From positions 1 through 64,000 of the forward strand of contig LQPB01000011.1 of assembly GCA_002102225.1 (NCBI GenBank): 64,000 nt of DNA. Reading direction: 5' to 3'. The notes under the pieces are model-generated. The model did not search any database. It worked only from the letters and a program-made list of their open reading frames with translations, and was not told the DNA's origin. Numbering within the stretch: the first letter of the stretch is position 1; each line of letters starts with the position of its first letter. Positions 39,273-48,752 of the stretch are shown here, piece by piece. A program made the translations under genes and the position numbers. The stretch is from Mycobacterium interjectum. Its GTDB lineage: Bacteria > Actinomycetota > Actinomycetes > Mycobacteriales > Mycobacteriaceae.

Positions 39273-40019
39273 ATGGCCGACACCTCACTCCCCGACCACC
39301 TGCCCAACCTGCGCCCCGACGGGAAGCCGCCGCACCCATCCTGGCTGCCCAGGCAACGCCGCGGCATCACACCCCAAATGATCGGGCGCTACCCGGATTT
39401 CGACGTGCTGGAAACCGCCGACTCGTGGGACGACGCCACCCGCAAGGTGGTGCTGGCCCGGCTCGAGCCCCCCGGCCCGCTGCGGTTCTTCACCGAGGAC
39501 GAGGAGCCCTGCCTGCGCGCGTTCTGCGACACGGTGCTGGCGCAGGACCGCGAGCCCCGGGTGCCGGTGGCCGAATCGGTCGACGCCAAGCTCGCCGACG
39601 GGCGCCTCGACGGCTACCAATACGCCGACATGCCCGACGACCGCGACACCTGGCGGCTGGTGCTGCGCGGGCTCGACGAGACCGCGGCGCGCCGCTACGG
39701 CGCCGCCTCCTTCGCCGCCGCCGAGCCCGCCGCCCGCGAAGCGATCGTCGACCAGTTCTCGCAGGGCCAACTGGAGGGCGGAACCTGGGACCGCCTGAAC
39801 GTCAAGCGCGCGTGGTCGGTGTGCATGCGAATGACGTTGTCGGGCTTCTATTCCCACCCCTGGGCGTGGAACGAGATCGGCTTCGGCGGACCGGCCTACC
39901 CGCGCGGGTTCATGCGTCTCGGCGGTGCCACCGGGCCCGCGTCGGCGCGCGAACCGTTCGAGACCAGGGGCGCCACCGATGAGGATCCCGTGCCAGTCGT
40001 GCAAGAGGGTGAGATCTGA
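39273..40019 (+). CDS. Gluconate 2-dehydrogenase subunit 3-like protein
   Basis: A 248-residue protein of the gluconate 2-dehydrogenase subunit 3 family: the LRFFTEDEEPCLRAFCDTVLAQD block and C-terminal GFYSHPWAWNEIGFGGPAYPRG are typical. In known systems this small subunit pairs with a GMC-type flavoprotein and often carries a Tat signal; none is seen here. Its TGA overlaps the GMC ATG (TGATG), so the two subunits are translationally coupled. Confidence 0.85.
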   Translation: MADTSLPDHLPNLRPDGKPPHPSWLPRQRRGITPQMIGRYPDFDVLETADSWDDATRKVVLARLEPPGPLRFFTEDEEPCLRAFCDTVLAQDREPRVPVAESVDAKLADGRLDGYQYADMPDDRDTWRLVLRGLDETAARRYGAASFAAAEPAAREAIVDQFSQGQLEGGTWDRLNVKRAWSVCMRMTLSGFYSHPWAWNEIGFGGPAYPRGFMRLGGATGPASAREPFETRGATDEDPVPVVQEGEI

Positions 40020-41728
40020 TGGGCGACTTTTGGCGGGGATTGTTCAAGGGGGCGGTGGGCCCCAAGGACAACGATTCGCGGTTCCTGCTCGACGTGCACT
40101 CCCGCGACCTGCCCGGCGAGAAGACCATGCGCCGCTTCCACGACGACGACGAGGTCGACCTGGTCGTCGTCGGCGCCGGCGCGGGCGGGTCGGTGCTCGC
40201 CCAACGGCTGGCGCGCGCGGGCTGGCGGGTGGTGATCCTCGAGGCCGGGCCGTTCTGGCACCCCGACGAGGACTGGGTGTCCGACGAGGCCGGCTCGCAT
40301 GACCTGTACTGGACGCAAAAGCGCATCATCGGCGGCGCCGACCCGATCGAGCTGGGCAAGAACAACTCCGGGCGCGGCGTCGGCGGCTCGATGGTCCATT
40401 ACGCCGGCTACTGCCCGCGGTTCCACCCCAGCGACTTCGCCACCCGCAGCCTCGACGGGGTCGGGGCGGACTGGCCCATCGGGTACCGCGACGTGCTGCC
40501 CCACTACGAGCGCGTCGAGCTCGAGTTGCCGGTGGCCGGCCAGAACTGGCCCTGGGGCTATCCGCATCGCTATTCCTTTGCACCACATCCGATTTCGGGT
40601 GCGGCCGCCAAGCTGTGGGAGGGCGCGCTGAAGCTCGGCATCGAGATGCGCGTCGGGCCGGTCGGCATCGTCAACGGCACCTTCGGCAACCGCCCGCACT
40701 GCATCTACCGCGGCTACTGCCTGCAGGGCTGCAAGGTCAACGCCAAGGCCAGCCCGTACGTCACGCACCTGCCCGACGCGCTGGCCCACGGCGTGGAGAT
40801 CCGCGCCAACTGCATGGCCGCGCGCGTCGAGCTCGACGAGAGCGGCGCCGCGCGGGGCGTGGTCTACTACGACGAGGCGGGCGGCGCCGAACGGTTGCAG
40901 CGCGCGAAAGCCGTTGCGGTGGCTGGGTATTCGATTGAAACTCCCCGCCTGCTGCTTAACTCGGTCAGCGACCGCTTCCCGAACGGGTTGGGCAACAACG
41001 ACGATCAGGTCGGGCGCTACGTGATGGTGCAGGGCGCCACCCAATCCGCGGGCCGGTGGGCCGAAGAGGTCCGGATGTACAAGGCGCCGCCCCCGGAGGT
41101 GTCGTCCGAGCAGTTCTACGAGACCGACCCCGCCCGGGGGTTCGCCCGCGGCTTTTCCATCCAGACCGTGTCGCCCATGCCGATCGGCTGGGCCGAACAC
41201 GTGTTGGCCGACGGGCACTGGGGCCGCGCGCTGCGCGAATACATGCGCGATTACAACCACTGGGCGACCGTCGGCGTGCTCAACGAGCTGTTGCCGCGCC
41301 CTGACAACCGGGTCACCCTGGCCGACGAGAAAGACCCGTACGGCATCCCGGTGGCGCGGTTCGACTACACGTTGTGCGACAACGACAAAGCCAACATCGC
41401 GTACTCCACCAAGGTGATCGGCGACATCCTGCACGCCGCGGACGCCCAGGACGTGCTCACCATCGAGCGCTTCGCGCACCTGATCGGCGGCGCGCGCATG
41501 GGGACCAGCCCGGAGAACTCGGCGGTCGACTCCGATCACCGCGTGTGGGGGGTGCCCAACGTGTTTCTTGCCGACGGCTCGGTCTGCCCGACGCAGGGCT
41601 CGGCGAACCCGGCCCTGACCATCATGGCGCTGGCGTCGCGGCTCGCCGAGCGGATGGCGGTCGGCAAGATTCGCACCGACACCGGCCGCGCCGTCGATCG
41701 ACGGTCCAAGGCGGGCGCCCGTGGCTGA
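40019..41728 (+). CDS. GMC-family FAD-dependent oxidoreductase
   Basis: A 569-residue glucose-methanol-choline oxidoreductase. VVVGAGAGGSVLAQRLARAG is the FAD Rossmann loop, GRGVGGSMVHYAGY the second FAD signature, and the C-terminal active site has HLIGGARMG with histidine and QGSANPALT with asparagine. Together with the preceding gene it is probably a two-subunit sugar/polyol/sugar-acid dehydrogenase, cytosolic or membrane-attached. It overlaps the GH15 gene by 8 nt. Confidence 0.9.
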   Translation: MGDFWRGLFKGAVGPKDNDSRFLLDVHSRDLPGEKTMRRFHDDDEVDLVVVGAGAGGSVLAQRLARAGWRVVILEAGPFWHPDEDWVSDEAGSHDLYWTQKRIIGGADPIELGKNNSGRGVGGSMVHYAGYCPRFHPSDFATRSLDGVGADWPIGYRDVLPHYERVELELPVAGQNWPWGYPHRYSFAPHPISGAAAKLWEGALKLGIEMRVGPVGIVNGTFGNRPHCIYRGYCLQGCKVNAKASPYVTHLPDALAHGVEIRANCMAARVELDESGAARGVVYYDEAGGAERLQRAKAVAVAGYSIETPRLLLNSVSDRFPNGLGNNDDQVGRYVMVQGATQSAGRWAEEVRMYKAPPPEVSSEQFYETDPARGFARGFSIQTVSPMPIGWAEHVLADGHWGRALREYMRDYNHWATVGVLNELLPRPDNRVTLADEKDPYGIPVARFDYTLCDNDKANIAYSTKVIGDILHAADAQDVLTIERFAHLIGGARMGTSPENSAVDSDHRVWGVPNVFLADGSVCPTQGSANPALTIMALASRLAERMAVGKIRTDTGRAVDRRSKAGARG

Positions 41729-43511
41729 GCGGACCATCGACGTCGACGCGGCCTACGCGCCGCGCGTGCTGCGCGAGTATGCGCTCCTCGCCGACGGCGA
41801 GCGGGGCGCCCTGATCGGTCCGCAGGGCGACGTCGCGTGGATGTGCGCGCCGCGGTGGGATTCCGAGGCCGTCTTCTCCAACCTGATCGGCGGCGACGGG
41901 GTCTACGCGATCACCCCGACCGACGTGCGGCACGTGTGGGGCGGCTACTACGAGCCGGGCACCCTGATCTGGCGTAACCGCTGGATCACCCGCGACGGCA
42001 TCGTCGAGTGCCGCGAGGCGCTGGCCTTTCCGGGCGACCCCGACCGGGTGGTGCTGCTGCGGCGCCTGATGGGCTGTCGCGGGACGGCCCGGCTGCGGGT
42101 GATGCTGGCGCCGAGCGCCGGCTTCGGCCGCCACGGCCCGGGCCAGCCCAGCCTCGACGACGGGGTGTGGAGCGGTCGGTCGGGAAGGCTGCGGTGGCGA
42201 TGGTCGGGCGGTGCCGACGCGCGGGCCGTGAGATCGGCGCACGGCCGCGGCGAGGTGCTCACCGGCGAGATCACCATCGACGAGGCCCGGCACCACGACT
42301 TTGTGCTGGAGCTGTCGCAGCGCGCGCTGCCCGAGCGACCGCCCGATCCCGACATCAGCTGGGACGCCACCGCGGCCGCCTGGCAGCGCAGCATGCCCGA
42401 GCTGGACTGCGCCATCGCCCCCCGCGACGGACGCCACTCCTATGCGGTGCTGCGCGGGCTGACCAGCAGCGGCGGCGGGATGGTCGCCGCGGCCACCATG
42501 AGCCTGCCCGAACGGGCGCACACCAACCAGAACTACGACTACCGCTACGCCTGGATCCGCGACCAGGTGTACGCCGGCCTCGCCGCCGCCACCGTCGGCG
42601 CCAACGAGCTGCTCGACCGGGCGGTCGGGTTCGTCGGCGCCCGGCTGCTCGAACACGGCCCGCACCTCAAACCCGCCTACACCGTCACCGGCGGCGCCGT
42701 GCCCAGCGAAGAGACGCTCGACCTGCCCGGCTACCCGGGCGGCACCGACAAGGTCGGCAACTGGGTCAACCAGCAATTCCAGCTCGACATCTTCGGCGAG
42801 GCGCTGCAGCTGCTCGCCACCGCGGGTGCCGCCGACCGGCTCGACGCCGAGGGCTGGCGCGCCGCGCAGGCCGCCATTGGCGCAATCGAAAAGCGGTGGC
42901 GCGAACCGGATGCCGGGGTCTGGGAGATCGACGACGAGCGCTGGACGCAGTCCCGCCTGGCGTGTGTGGCCGGGCTGCGCGCCATCGCCAAGGTGGCCGG
43001 CGCCGGCCCCGAGGTCGCCTCCTGCGCCTCGCTGGCCGACGCGATCCTCGCCGACACCGCGTCGGACAGCGTGCACCCGCACGGTTACTGGCAACGCAGC
43101 CCGCGGCTGCCCGGGGTCGACGCGTCGCTGCTGCTGCCGCCGGTGCGCGGCGCCGTGCCGGCCGACGACCCCCGCACCCGGGCCACGCTGGACGCCGTCC
43201 GCCGCGAACTCGCCGAGGACGGGTACGTCTACCGTTTCCGGCACGACCAACGCGAGCTCGGGGATGCCGAGGGCGCCTTTTTGCTCTGCGGATTCATGAT
43301 GGCGCTCGCCGAACACCAACTGGGACACGCTCGTTGCGCGATGCGCTGGTTCGAGCGCAACCGCGCCGCATGCGGCCCGCCGGGCCTGCTGTGCGAGGAA
43401 TACGACGTCCGGCAACGCCAGCTGCGCGGCAACCTGCCCCAGGCGTTCGCACACGCCCTGCTGCTGGAATGCACGGCCACGCTCGCCGACGACGCCGTCC
43501 ATCACGGCTGA
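41721..43511 (+). CDS. Glycoside hydrolase family 15 (glucoamylase/trehalase-like)
   Basis: A 596-residue GH15 enzyme. An N-terminal beta-domain (1-230; YALLADGERGALIGPQGDVAWMCAPRWDS) precedes the (alpha/alpha)6 barrel with YDYRYAWIRD, the general-acid region SEETLDLPGYPG and the second glutamate in LLCEEYDVRQRQLRGNLPQAFAH. Members release glucose from alpha-glucans or trehalose; some mycobacterial members are trehalases. The GTG start overlaps the GMC stop. In context it would supply glucose to the dehydrogenase. Confidence 0.88.
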   Translation: MAERTIDVDAAYAPRVLREYALLADGERGALIGPQGDVAWMCAPRWDSEAVFSNLIGGDGVYAITPTDVRHVWGGYYEPGTLIWRNRWITRDGIVECREALAFPGDPDRVVLLRRLMGCRGTARLRVMLAPSAGFGRHGPGQPSLDDGVWSGRSGRLRWRWSGGADARAVRSAHGRGEVLTGEITIDEARHHDFVLELSQRALPERPPDPDISWDATAAAWQRSMPELDCAIAPRDGRHSYAVLRGLTSSGGGMVAAATMSLPERAHTNQNYDYRYAWIRDQVYAGLAAATVGANELLDRAVGFVGARLLEHGPHLKPAYTVTGGAVPSEETLDLPGYPGGTDKVGNWVNQQFQLDIFGEALQLLATAGAADRLDAEGWRAAQAAIGAIEKRWREPDAGVWEIDDERWTQSRLACVAGLRAIAKVAGAGPEVASCASLADAILADTASDSVHPHGYWQRSPRLPGVDASLLLPPVRGAVPADDPRTRATLDAVRRELAEDGYVYRFRHDQRELGDAEGAFLLCGFMMALAEHQLGHARCAMRWFERNRAACGPPGLLCEEYDVRQRQLRGNLPQAFAHALLLECTATLADDAVHHG

Positions 43512-43529
43512 ACGAGAGGAGATTTCGCG

Positions 43530-44543
43530 ATGACACAGACTGTGGTGATCACCGGGGCCAGCGCCGGCATCGGCCGCGCCACCGCCCAACTGTTCGGGCA
43601 GCGCGGCGCCAACGTCGCGCTGCTCGCCCGTGGCGCGGCCGGGCTGGAAGGCGCCGCCCGCGACGTCGAAGCCGGCGGCGGCAAGGCGCTGGCCATCCCG
43701 ACCGATGTGGCCGACTTCTCAGCCGTCGAGGCCGCCGCCGACGAGGCAGAAGCCGCGTTCGGGCCCATCGACACCTGGGTCAACGTCGCGTTCACCTCGG
43801 TGTTCGCGCCGTTCAGCGAGATCACCGCCGAGGAATTCAAGCGGGTGACCGAGGTGACGTACCTCGGCTACGTGCACGGCACCATGGCGGCGCTGGCCAA
43901 GATGCGCCCGCGCGACCGCGGCACCATCGTGCAGGTCGGCTCGGCGCTCAGCCAGCGATCCATCCCGCTGCAGTCGGCCTACTGCGGCGCCAAGCACGCG
44001 ACCAACGGCTTCACCGAATCGGTGCGCTGCGAGCTGCTGCACGAGGGCTCCAACGTGCGGATCACCATGGTTCAGATGCCGGCGGTCAACACCCCGCAGT
44101 TCTCCTGGGTGCTGTCGCGGCTGCCCCGGCATCCGCAGCCGGTGCCGCCGATCTACCAGCCCGAGGTGGCCGCCCGCGGCGTCGTCTACGCCGCCGATCA
44201 TCCTGGGCGCAAACAGTATTGGGTCGGTGACAGCACCGCCGTCACGTTGCTCGCGCAGAAGTTCGTCGCGCCGCTGCTGGACCGCTACCTCGGCCGCACC
44301 GGGTACGACTCCCAGCAGACCGACGAACGGGTCGATGGCCGACAGCCGCACAACCTGTGGCAGCCGGTCGACGAGGAGCCCGGCAGCGACCACGGCGCCC
44401 ACGGCGAGTTCGACGACAAGTCCCACGCCCATAGCCCCGAATTGTGGTTCTCCCACCACCCCGTTGCCGGCGGCACGAGCGCGCTGGGGCTCGGGCTGGG
44501 CGCGCTGCTCGGCACGCGGTTCGCCTGCCGGAGGGCGCGATGA
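43530..44543 (+). CDS. Short-chain dehydrogenase with long C-terminal extension
   Basis: A 337-residue SDR. TGASAGIGRA binds NAD(P), S at GSALSQ, and SAYCGAKHA carries the catalytic Y/K pair. The NNAG motif is degenerate (VNVA). After the core (about 250 residues) comes an extension with a histidine/aspartate-rich part and a final hydrophobic GTSALGLGLGALLGTRFA segment that could attach to the membrane. It has GAGAGGAG upstream and overlaps the next gene by 4 nt. Confidence 0.87.
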   Translation: MTQTVVITGASAGIGRATAQLFGQRGANVALLARGAAGLEGAARDVEAGGGKALAIPTDVADFSAVEAAADEAEAAFGPIDTWVNVAFTSVFAPFSEITAEEFKRVTEVTYLGYVHGTMAALAKMRPRDRGTIVQVGSALSQRSIPLQSAYCGAKHATNGFTESVRCELLHEGSNVRITMVQMPAVNTPQFSWVLSRLPRHPQPVPPIYQPEVAARGVVYAADHPGRKQYWVGDSTAVTLLAQKFVAPLLDRYLGRTGYDSQQTDERVDGRQPHNLWQPVDEEPGSDHGAHGEFDDKSHAHSPELWFSHHPVAGGTSALGLGLGALLGTRFACRRAR

Positions 44544-44992
44544 TCGTCTGGGCGCGAATCGGCTACGGGATCGCGCTGCTGGCCCTACCCAGCCCGCTGC
44601 TGCGGTTGGTCACCAGTGAGCCGGCGACCGCGCGAGAGCGCGCGGTGACCCGCATCCTGGGGGCGCGGCTGCTGGCCCAAGCGGCGGCGACCGACGTCCG
44701 GCCCGACGCCGTGTCGGTGGCCCTGGGCGCCGAGGTGGATTTCGTGCACGCCGTCACGATGCTGGTGTGGGCCGCGGTGGACCGCGGGTCGCGGCGCCTG
44801 ACCCTGTTCAGCGCCGCGACCGCCGGCCTGTTCGCCGCCGCCGGCGCCGCGCAGGCGCGCCGGACGCCCGCGGTGGCGGACGCGCCGACCGGCGACGCGC
44901 TGGCCACCCTCGTCCGTCTTCGCCACCGGATCGCCCGGTGGGTCGCCCGGTACACCCTGCCCGGGTCCGTTCGCGCGGCCTTGAAGACTTAG
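44540..44992 (+). CDS. Small hydrophobic hypothetical protein
   Basis: A 150-residue alanine-rich protein with three or four weakly hydrophobic helices (IGYGIALLALPSPLLRL, AVTMLVWAAVD, LFSAATAGLFAAAGAAQ). Function unknown. The ATG has CCGGAGGGCGCG upstream and shares ATGA with the SDR stop, so it is translated with the SDR gene; the enolase-superfamily gene follows after 9 nt. Confidence 0.72.
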   Translation: MIVWARIGYGIALLALPSPLLRLVTSEPATARERAVTRILGARLLAQAAATDVRPDAVSVALGAEVDFVHAVTMLVWAAVDRGSRRLTLFSAATAGLFAAAGAAQARRTPAVADAPTGDALATLVRLRHRIARWVARYTLPGSVRAALKT

Positions 44993-45001
44993 GAGGACCG
45001 C

Positions 45002-46105
45002 ATGCTCGACGCTTGCATCGACGAGGTCAGCGCGCGGGTCTACGAGATCCCCACCGACGCACCGGAAGCCGACGGCACCTTCGCCTGGTCGTCGACCACG
45101 CTGATCCTGGCCGAGGTGGTCGCGGGCGACCGGCGCGGGCTCGGCTACACCTACGCCGCCGGCGCGTGCCGCGAGCTGATCACCGGGCCGCTCGCCGGCG
45201 CGGTCAAAGGGCACAGCGCCCTCGACATCCCCGGCGCGTGGGAGTCCATGGTCCGGGCCATCCGCAACAGCGGGCGCCCGGGCCTGGTGTCCTGCGCGAT
45301 CTCGGCCGTCGACACCGCGCTGTGGGATCTCAAGGGGAAACTCCTCGACCTGCCCGTGTGCCGGCTGCTCGGCGTGACGCACCCCGAGGTGCCGATCTAC
45401 GGTAGCGGCGGCTTCACCACCTACGACGAACGCCAGACCCGCACCCAGCTGGAGCGCTGGGTCGACGCCTGGAAGATCCCGCGGGTGAAAATCAAGATCG
45501 GCGAGTCGTCGGGTTCCGACGAGCGCCGCGACCTGGACCGGATCGCGCTGGCGCGCAAGGTGATCGGGCCCGACACCGAGTTGTACGTCGACGCCAACGG
45601 CGGCTACCGCCGCAAGCAGGCGATCGGGGTCGCCCACGCCATGGCCGACCACGACGTCACGTGGTTCGAGGAACCCGTGTCATCCGATGACCTCGCCGGC
45701 CTGCACGAGGTGCGCGACCAGGTGACCCCGGACGTCACCGCCGGCGAATACGGCTACGACCTCACCTACTTCCGCCGGATGCTGGCCGCCGAAGCGGTCG
45801 ACTGCCTGCAGCTCGACGTCACCCGCTGCGGCGGCATCACCGACTGGCTGCGGGCCGCGGCCGTCGCCGCCGCGCACCACATCGACGTTTCCGGACACTG
45901 CGCCCCCAACCTGCACGCCCACGTCGCCGCCTCGATTCCCAACCTGCGGCACCTGGAGTATTTCCACGACCACCACCGCATCGAGCAGCTGCTCTTCGAC
46001 GGCGCCCTGCCCCCCGACGGCGGGGCGCTGCGGCCCGACCAGCACCGGCCCGGCCTGGGCCTCGAGTTCAAGCACCGCGACGCCGAGCGGTACCGCGTGC
46101 GCTGA
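45002..46105 (+). CDS. Enolase-superfamily sugar-acid dehydratase / racemase
   Basis: A 367-residue mandelate-racemase-type enzyme. Catalytic and metal residues are complete: K163/K165 (RVKIKIG), D197 (YVDANGG), E223 (WFEEP), E249 (TAGEY), D272 and H299 (SGHCAPNLH). This K-x-K plus H pattern occurs in acid-sugar dehydratases and racemases. With the GMC pair and GH15 upstream it suggests hydrolysis, oxidation to the aldonate, then dehydration. AGGAGG precedes the ATG. It is the last gene of the operon. Confidence 0.88.
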   Translation: MLDACIDEVSARVYEIPTDAPEADGTFAWSSTTLILAEVVAGDRRGLGYTYAAGACRELITGPLAGAVKGHSALDIPGAWESMVRAIRNSGRPGLVSCAISAVDTALWDLKGKLLDLPVCRLLGVTHPEVPIYGSGGFTTYDERQTRTQLERWVDAWKIPRVKIKIGESSGSDERRDLDRIALARKVIGPDTELYVDANGGYRRKQAIGVAHAMADHDVTWFEEPVSSDDLAGLHEVRDQVTPDVTAGEYGYDLTYFRRMLAAEAVDCLQLDVTRCGGITDWLRAAAVAAAHHIDVSGHCAPNLHAHVAASIPNLRHLEYFHDHHRIEQLLFDGALPPDGGALRPDQHRPGLGLEFKHRDAERYRVR

Positions 46106-46233
46106 ACCGCCGCCCATCGGCGGCGGCGTAATTTCACATTCGCCAGCACCGCCAGGCATAAACACAGGCGCTAATGGACACTAGAAATAGTAGATGAGAG
46201 CAATGATGCGGTTGGCGAGGAAGGCCGTGCGCG

Positions 46234-46959
46234 ATGACTGTGAACTTCGAAGACGAGGCCGTTGGGCGTCGCAACGGGCAGGCGGGCACCGACGGTTCGG
46301 GCTCGGCGTGTGACGAGCTCATGACCGGCATGGTCGAAGAGCGGGAGATGGGCGCGGTCGACTTGGTGCTGGGCCTGGGCGAGCCGCAGCACGTCGGCCG
46401 GTTCCGGTTCTTCCTGGACGGCCAGCGCTGGGAGTGGTCGGACGCCGTCGCCCGCATGCACGGCTACGAGCCGGGGGAGGTCGAGCCGACCACGGAACTG
46501 TTGCTGCAACACAAGCACCCCGAGGACCGCGAGCGCGTCGCGGCCGTGCTCGACCACGTGCTCAACGGAAAGCCGTTCAGCAGCCGCCACCGCATCATCG
46601 ACACCGCCGGGCGCACCCGCTGCGTCGTCGTCGCGGGTGACCGGATGGTCGACGACAGCGGCGCGCTGGCCGGCACGTCGGGCTTTTACGTCGATGTCAC
46701 CGACTCGCTGCACACCGACATCACCAACGTGTTGGAGGCGGTGGCCGACGCCCGCGCCAAGATCGAGCAGGCCAAGGGGGTTCTCATGAGCGCCTACGGC
46801 ATCTCCGCGGAGCGCGCGTTCGACCTGCTGGTCTGGCGTTCCCAGGAGACCAACCTCAAGGTGCGCGACCTCGCCGCGCGCTTCCTGGAGGCCGTGGCGG
46901 GCAAGGCGTCGCCGGACACGCGGACCCACGTCGACCAAGCGCTGCTGACCCTCGAATAA
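46234..46959 (+). CDS. PAS-ANTAR RNA-binding antiterminator
   Basis: A 241-residue regulator: a PAS domain (about 55-170, FRFFLDGQRWEWSDAVARMHGYEP in part, DSGALAGTSGFYVDVT) and a C-terminal ANTAR domain (about 175-230, KIEQAKGVLMSAYGISAERAFDLLVWRSQ in part). ANTAR proteins bind paired hairpins in leader RNA and prevent termination; the PAS part would sense a small ligand. It is followed after 8 nt by the ABC-F gene, so regulator and ABC-F/P450 genes may form one operon. Confidence 0.88.
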   Translation: MTVNFEDEAVGRRNGQAGTDGSGSACDELMTGMVEEREMGAVDLVLGLGEPQHVGRFRFFLDGQRWEWSDAVARMHGYEPGEVEPTTELLLQHKHPEDRERVAAVLDHVLNGKPFSSRHRIIDTAGRTRCVVVAGDRMVDDSGALAGTSGFYVDVTDSLHTDITNVLEAVADARAKIEQAKGVLMSAYGISAERAFDLLVWRSQETNLKVRDLAARFLEAVAGKASPDTRTHVDQALLTLE

Positions 46960-46967
46960 TTGCCCGG

Positions 46968-48752
46968 GTGGCACACCTACTCGGAGCCGAGGGCATCCGC
47001 CTGGAATATCCGACCCAGGTGGTCTTCGAATCGGTCACGCTGGGCGTCGACGACGGCGCGCGGATCGGCATCGTCGGGCGCAACGGGGACGGCAAGTCCA
47101 GCCTGTTGGGGCTGCTGACCGGCGAGGTGCGGCCCGACGCCGGCCGCGTCACGCGGCGCGGCGGCCTACGGGTCAGCGCGCTGAGCCAGGCCGACACCCT
47201 CGAGCCAGGACACACCGTGGGCTGGACGCTGGTCGGTGACCAGCCCGAGCACCAGTGGGCGGGCGACGCGCGGGTGCGCGACGTGGTCGGCGGACTGGTG
47301 GCCGACATCGCCTGGGACGCGCGGATCGACACGCTGTCCGGCGGCCAGCGCCGACGCGTCCAGCTGGCCCGGCTGTTGATCGGCGAGTGGGACGTGATCG
47401 CGCTCGACGAGCCCACCAACCACCTGGACATCGAGGGCATCACGTGGCTGGCCGGCCACTTGCAGCAGCGCTGGGCTCGCAACACCGGCGGGCTGCTGCT
47501 GGTGACGCACGACCGCTGGTTCCTCGACGAGGTCGCCACCGCGACGTGGGAGGTGCACGACGGGATCGTCGAGCCGTTCGAGGGCGGCTACGCCGCTTAC
47601 GTCCTGCAGCGTGTCGAGCGCGACCGGGTGGCCGCCGCCACCGAGGCCAAGCGGCAGAACCTGATGCGCAAGGAGCTGGCGTGGCTGCGCCGGGGCCCGC
47701 CGGCCCGCACCTCCAAGCCCAAGTTCCGGATCGAGGCCGCCAACCAGCTGATCGCCGACGTGCCGCCGCTGCGCAACACGGTCGAGCTCGCCAAGCTGGC
47801 CACCGCGCGGCTCGGCAAGGACGTCATCGATCTGCTCGACGTGTCGGTGTCGTACCCGCCCCTTAGTGGACGCCCGGTGCTACGCGACGTCGAATGGCGG
47901 ATCGCGCCGGGCGAACGCACCGGCATCGTCGGGGCCAACGGCGCCGGCAAGTCGACGCTGCTGGGCCTGATCGCCGGCACCGTCACCCCGGACACCGGGC
48001 GCGTCAAGCGCGGCAAGACCGTTCGGCTGGCGGTGCTGGACCAGCGCGGCGAGGAGCTGGCCGCGCTCGCCGGCGACCGGATCGCCGACCTATTGGGCCA
48101 CCTGCGCGGCGGCTACGAGGTCGACGGCCGGGAGGTGACGCCGGCCCAGCTGCTGGAGCGGCTGGGGTTCGGCCGAGGCCAGCTGTCCGCGCGCGTCGGC
48201 GACCTGTCCGGCGGTCAGCGGCGGCGGCTGCAGCTGATGCTCACGCTGTTGTCCGAACCAAACGTGCTGCTCCTCGACGAGCCCACCAACGACGTCGACA
48301 CCGACATGCTGACCGCCATGGAGGACCTGCTCGACTCGTGGCCGGGCACCCTGATCGTCGTCTCGCACGACCGCTACCTGCTGGAGCGGGTGACCGACCA
48401 GCAGTACGCGATCCTCGACGGCCGGCTGCGCCATCTGCCCGGCGGCGTCGACGAGTACCTGCGGCTGGCGGCGCACCGCCGCGTCGCTCCCGAGCGCCCG
48501 CCGGCCGAGCCGCCGGCGTCCGAAACGATGTCCGGCTCGCGGCGACGCACCGCCGAGAAGGAGCTGGCCGCCGTCGACCGCCAGCTCGCGCGGCTGGCCG
48601 ACCGGATCGCGGCCAAACACCACGAGCTCGCCGATCACGACCAGGCCGACCACGTCGGGCTGACCCGGCTGACCCGGGACCTGCGCGGCCTGCAAGACGA
48701 GGTCGCCGCGACGGAGGTCCGCTGGCTGGAGCTGTCGGAGTTGCTCGAATGA
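46968..48752 (+). CDS. ABC-F family ATPase
   Basis: A 594-residue ABC-F protein with two ATPase halves and no membrane segment. First: GRNGDGKSSL, LSGGQRRRVQLA, LDEPTNHLD. Second: GANGAGKSTL, LSGGQRRRLQLM, LLLDEPTNDVD. The linker (about 220-285) is basic, and a helical C-terminal tail (530-594) follows. ABC-F proteins act on the ribosome, some as antibiotic-resistance factors. In M. tuberculosis this locus, from memory, is split in two genes (Rv1668c/Rv1667c); here it is intact. Start GTG, stop overlaps the P450 ATG (ATGA). Confidence 0.9.
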   Translation: MAHLLGAEGIRLEYPTQVVFESVTLGVDDGARIGIVGRNGDGKSSLLGLLTGEVRPDAGRVTRRGGLRVSALSQADTLEPGHTVGWTLVGDQPEHQWAGDARVRDVVGGLVADIAWDARIDTLSGGQRRRVQLARLLIGEWDVIALDEPTNHLDIEGITWLAGHLQQRWARNTGGLLLVTHDRWFLDEVATATWEVHDGIVEPFEGGYAAYVLQRVERDRVAAATEAKRQNLMRKELAWLRRGPPARTSKPKFRIEAANQLIADVPPLRNTVELAKLATARLGKDVIDLLDVSVSYPPLSGRPVLRDVEWRIAPGERTGIVGANGAGKSTLLGLIAGTVTPDTGRVKRGKTVRLAVLDQRGEELAALAGDRIADLLGHLRGGYEVDGREVTPAQLLERLGFGRGQLSARVGDLSGGQRRRLQLMLTLLSEPNVLLLDEPTNDVDTDMLTAMEDLLDSWPGTLIVVSHDRYLLERVTDQQYAILDGRLRHLPGGVDEYLRLAAHRRVAPERPPAEPPASETMSGSRRRTAEKELAAVDRQLARLADRIAAKHHELADHDQADHVGLTRLTRDLRGLQDEVAATEVRWLELSELLE

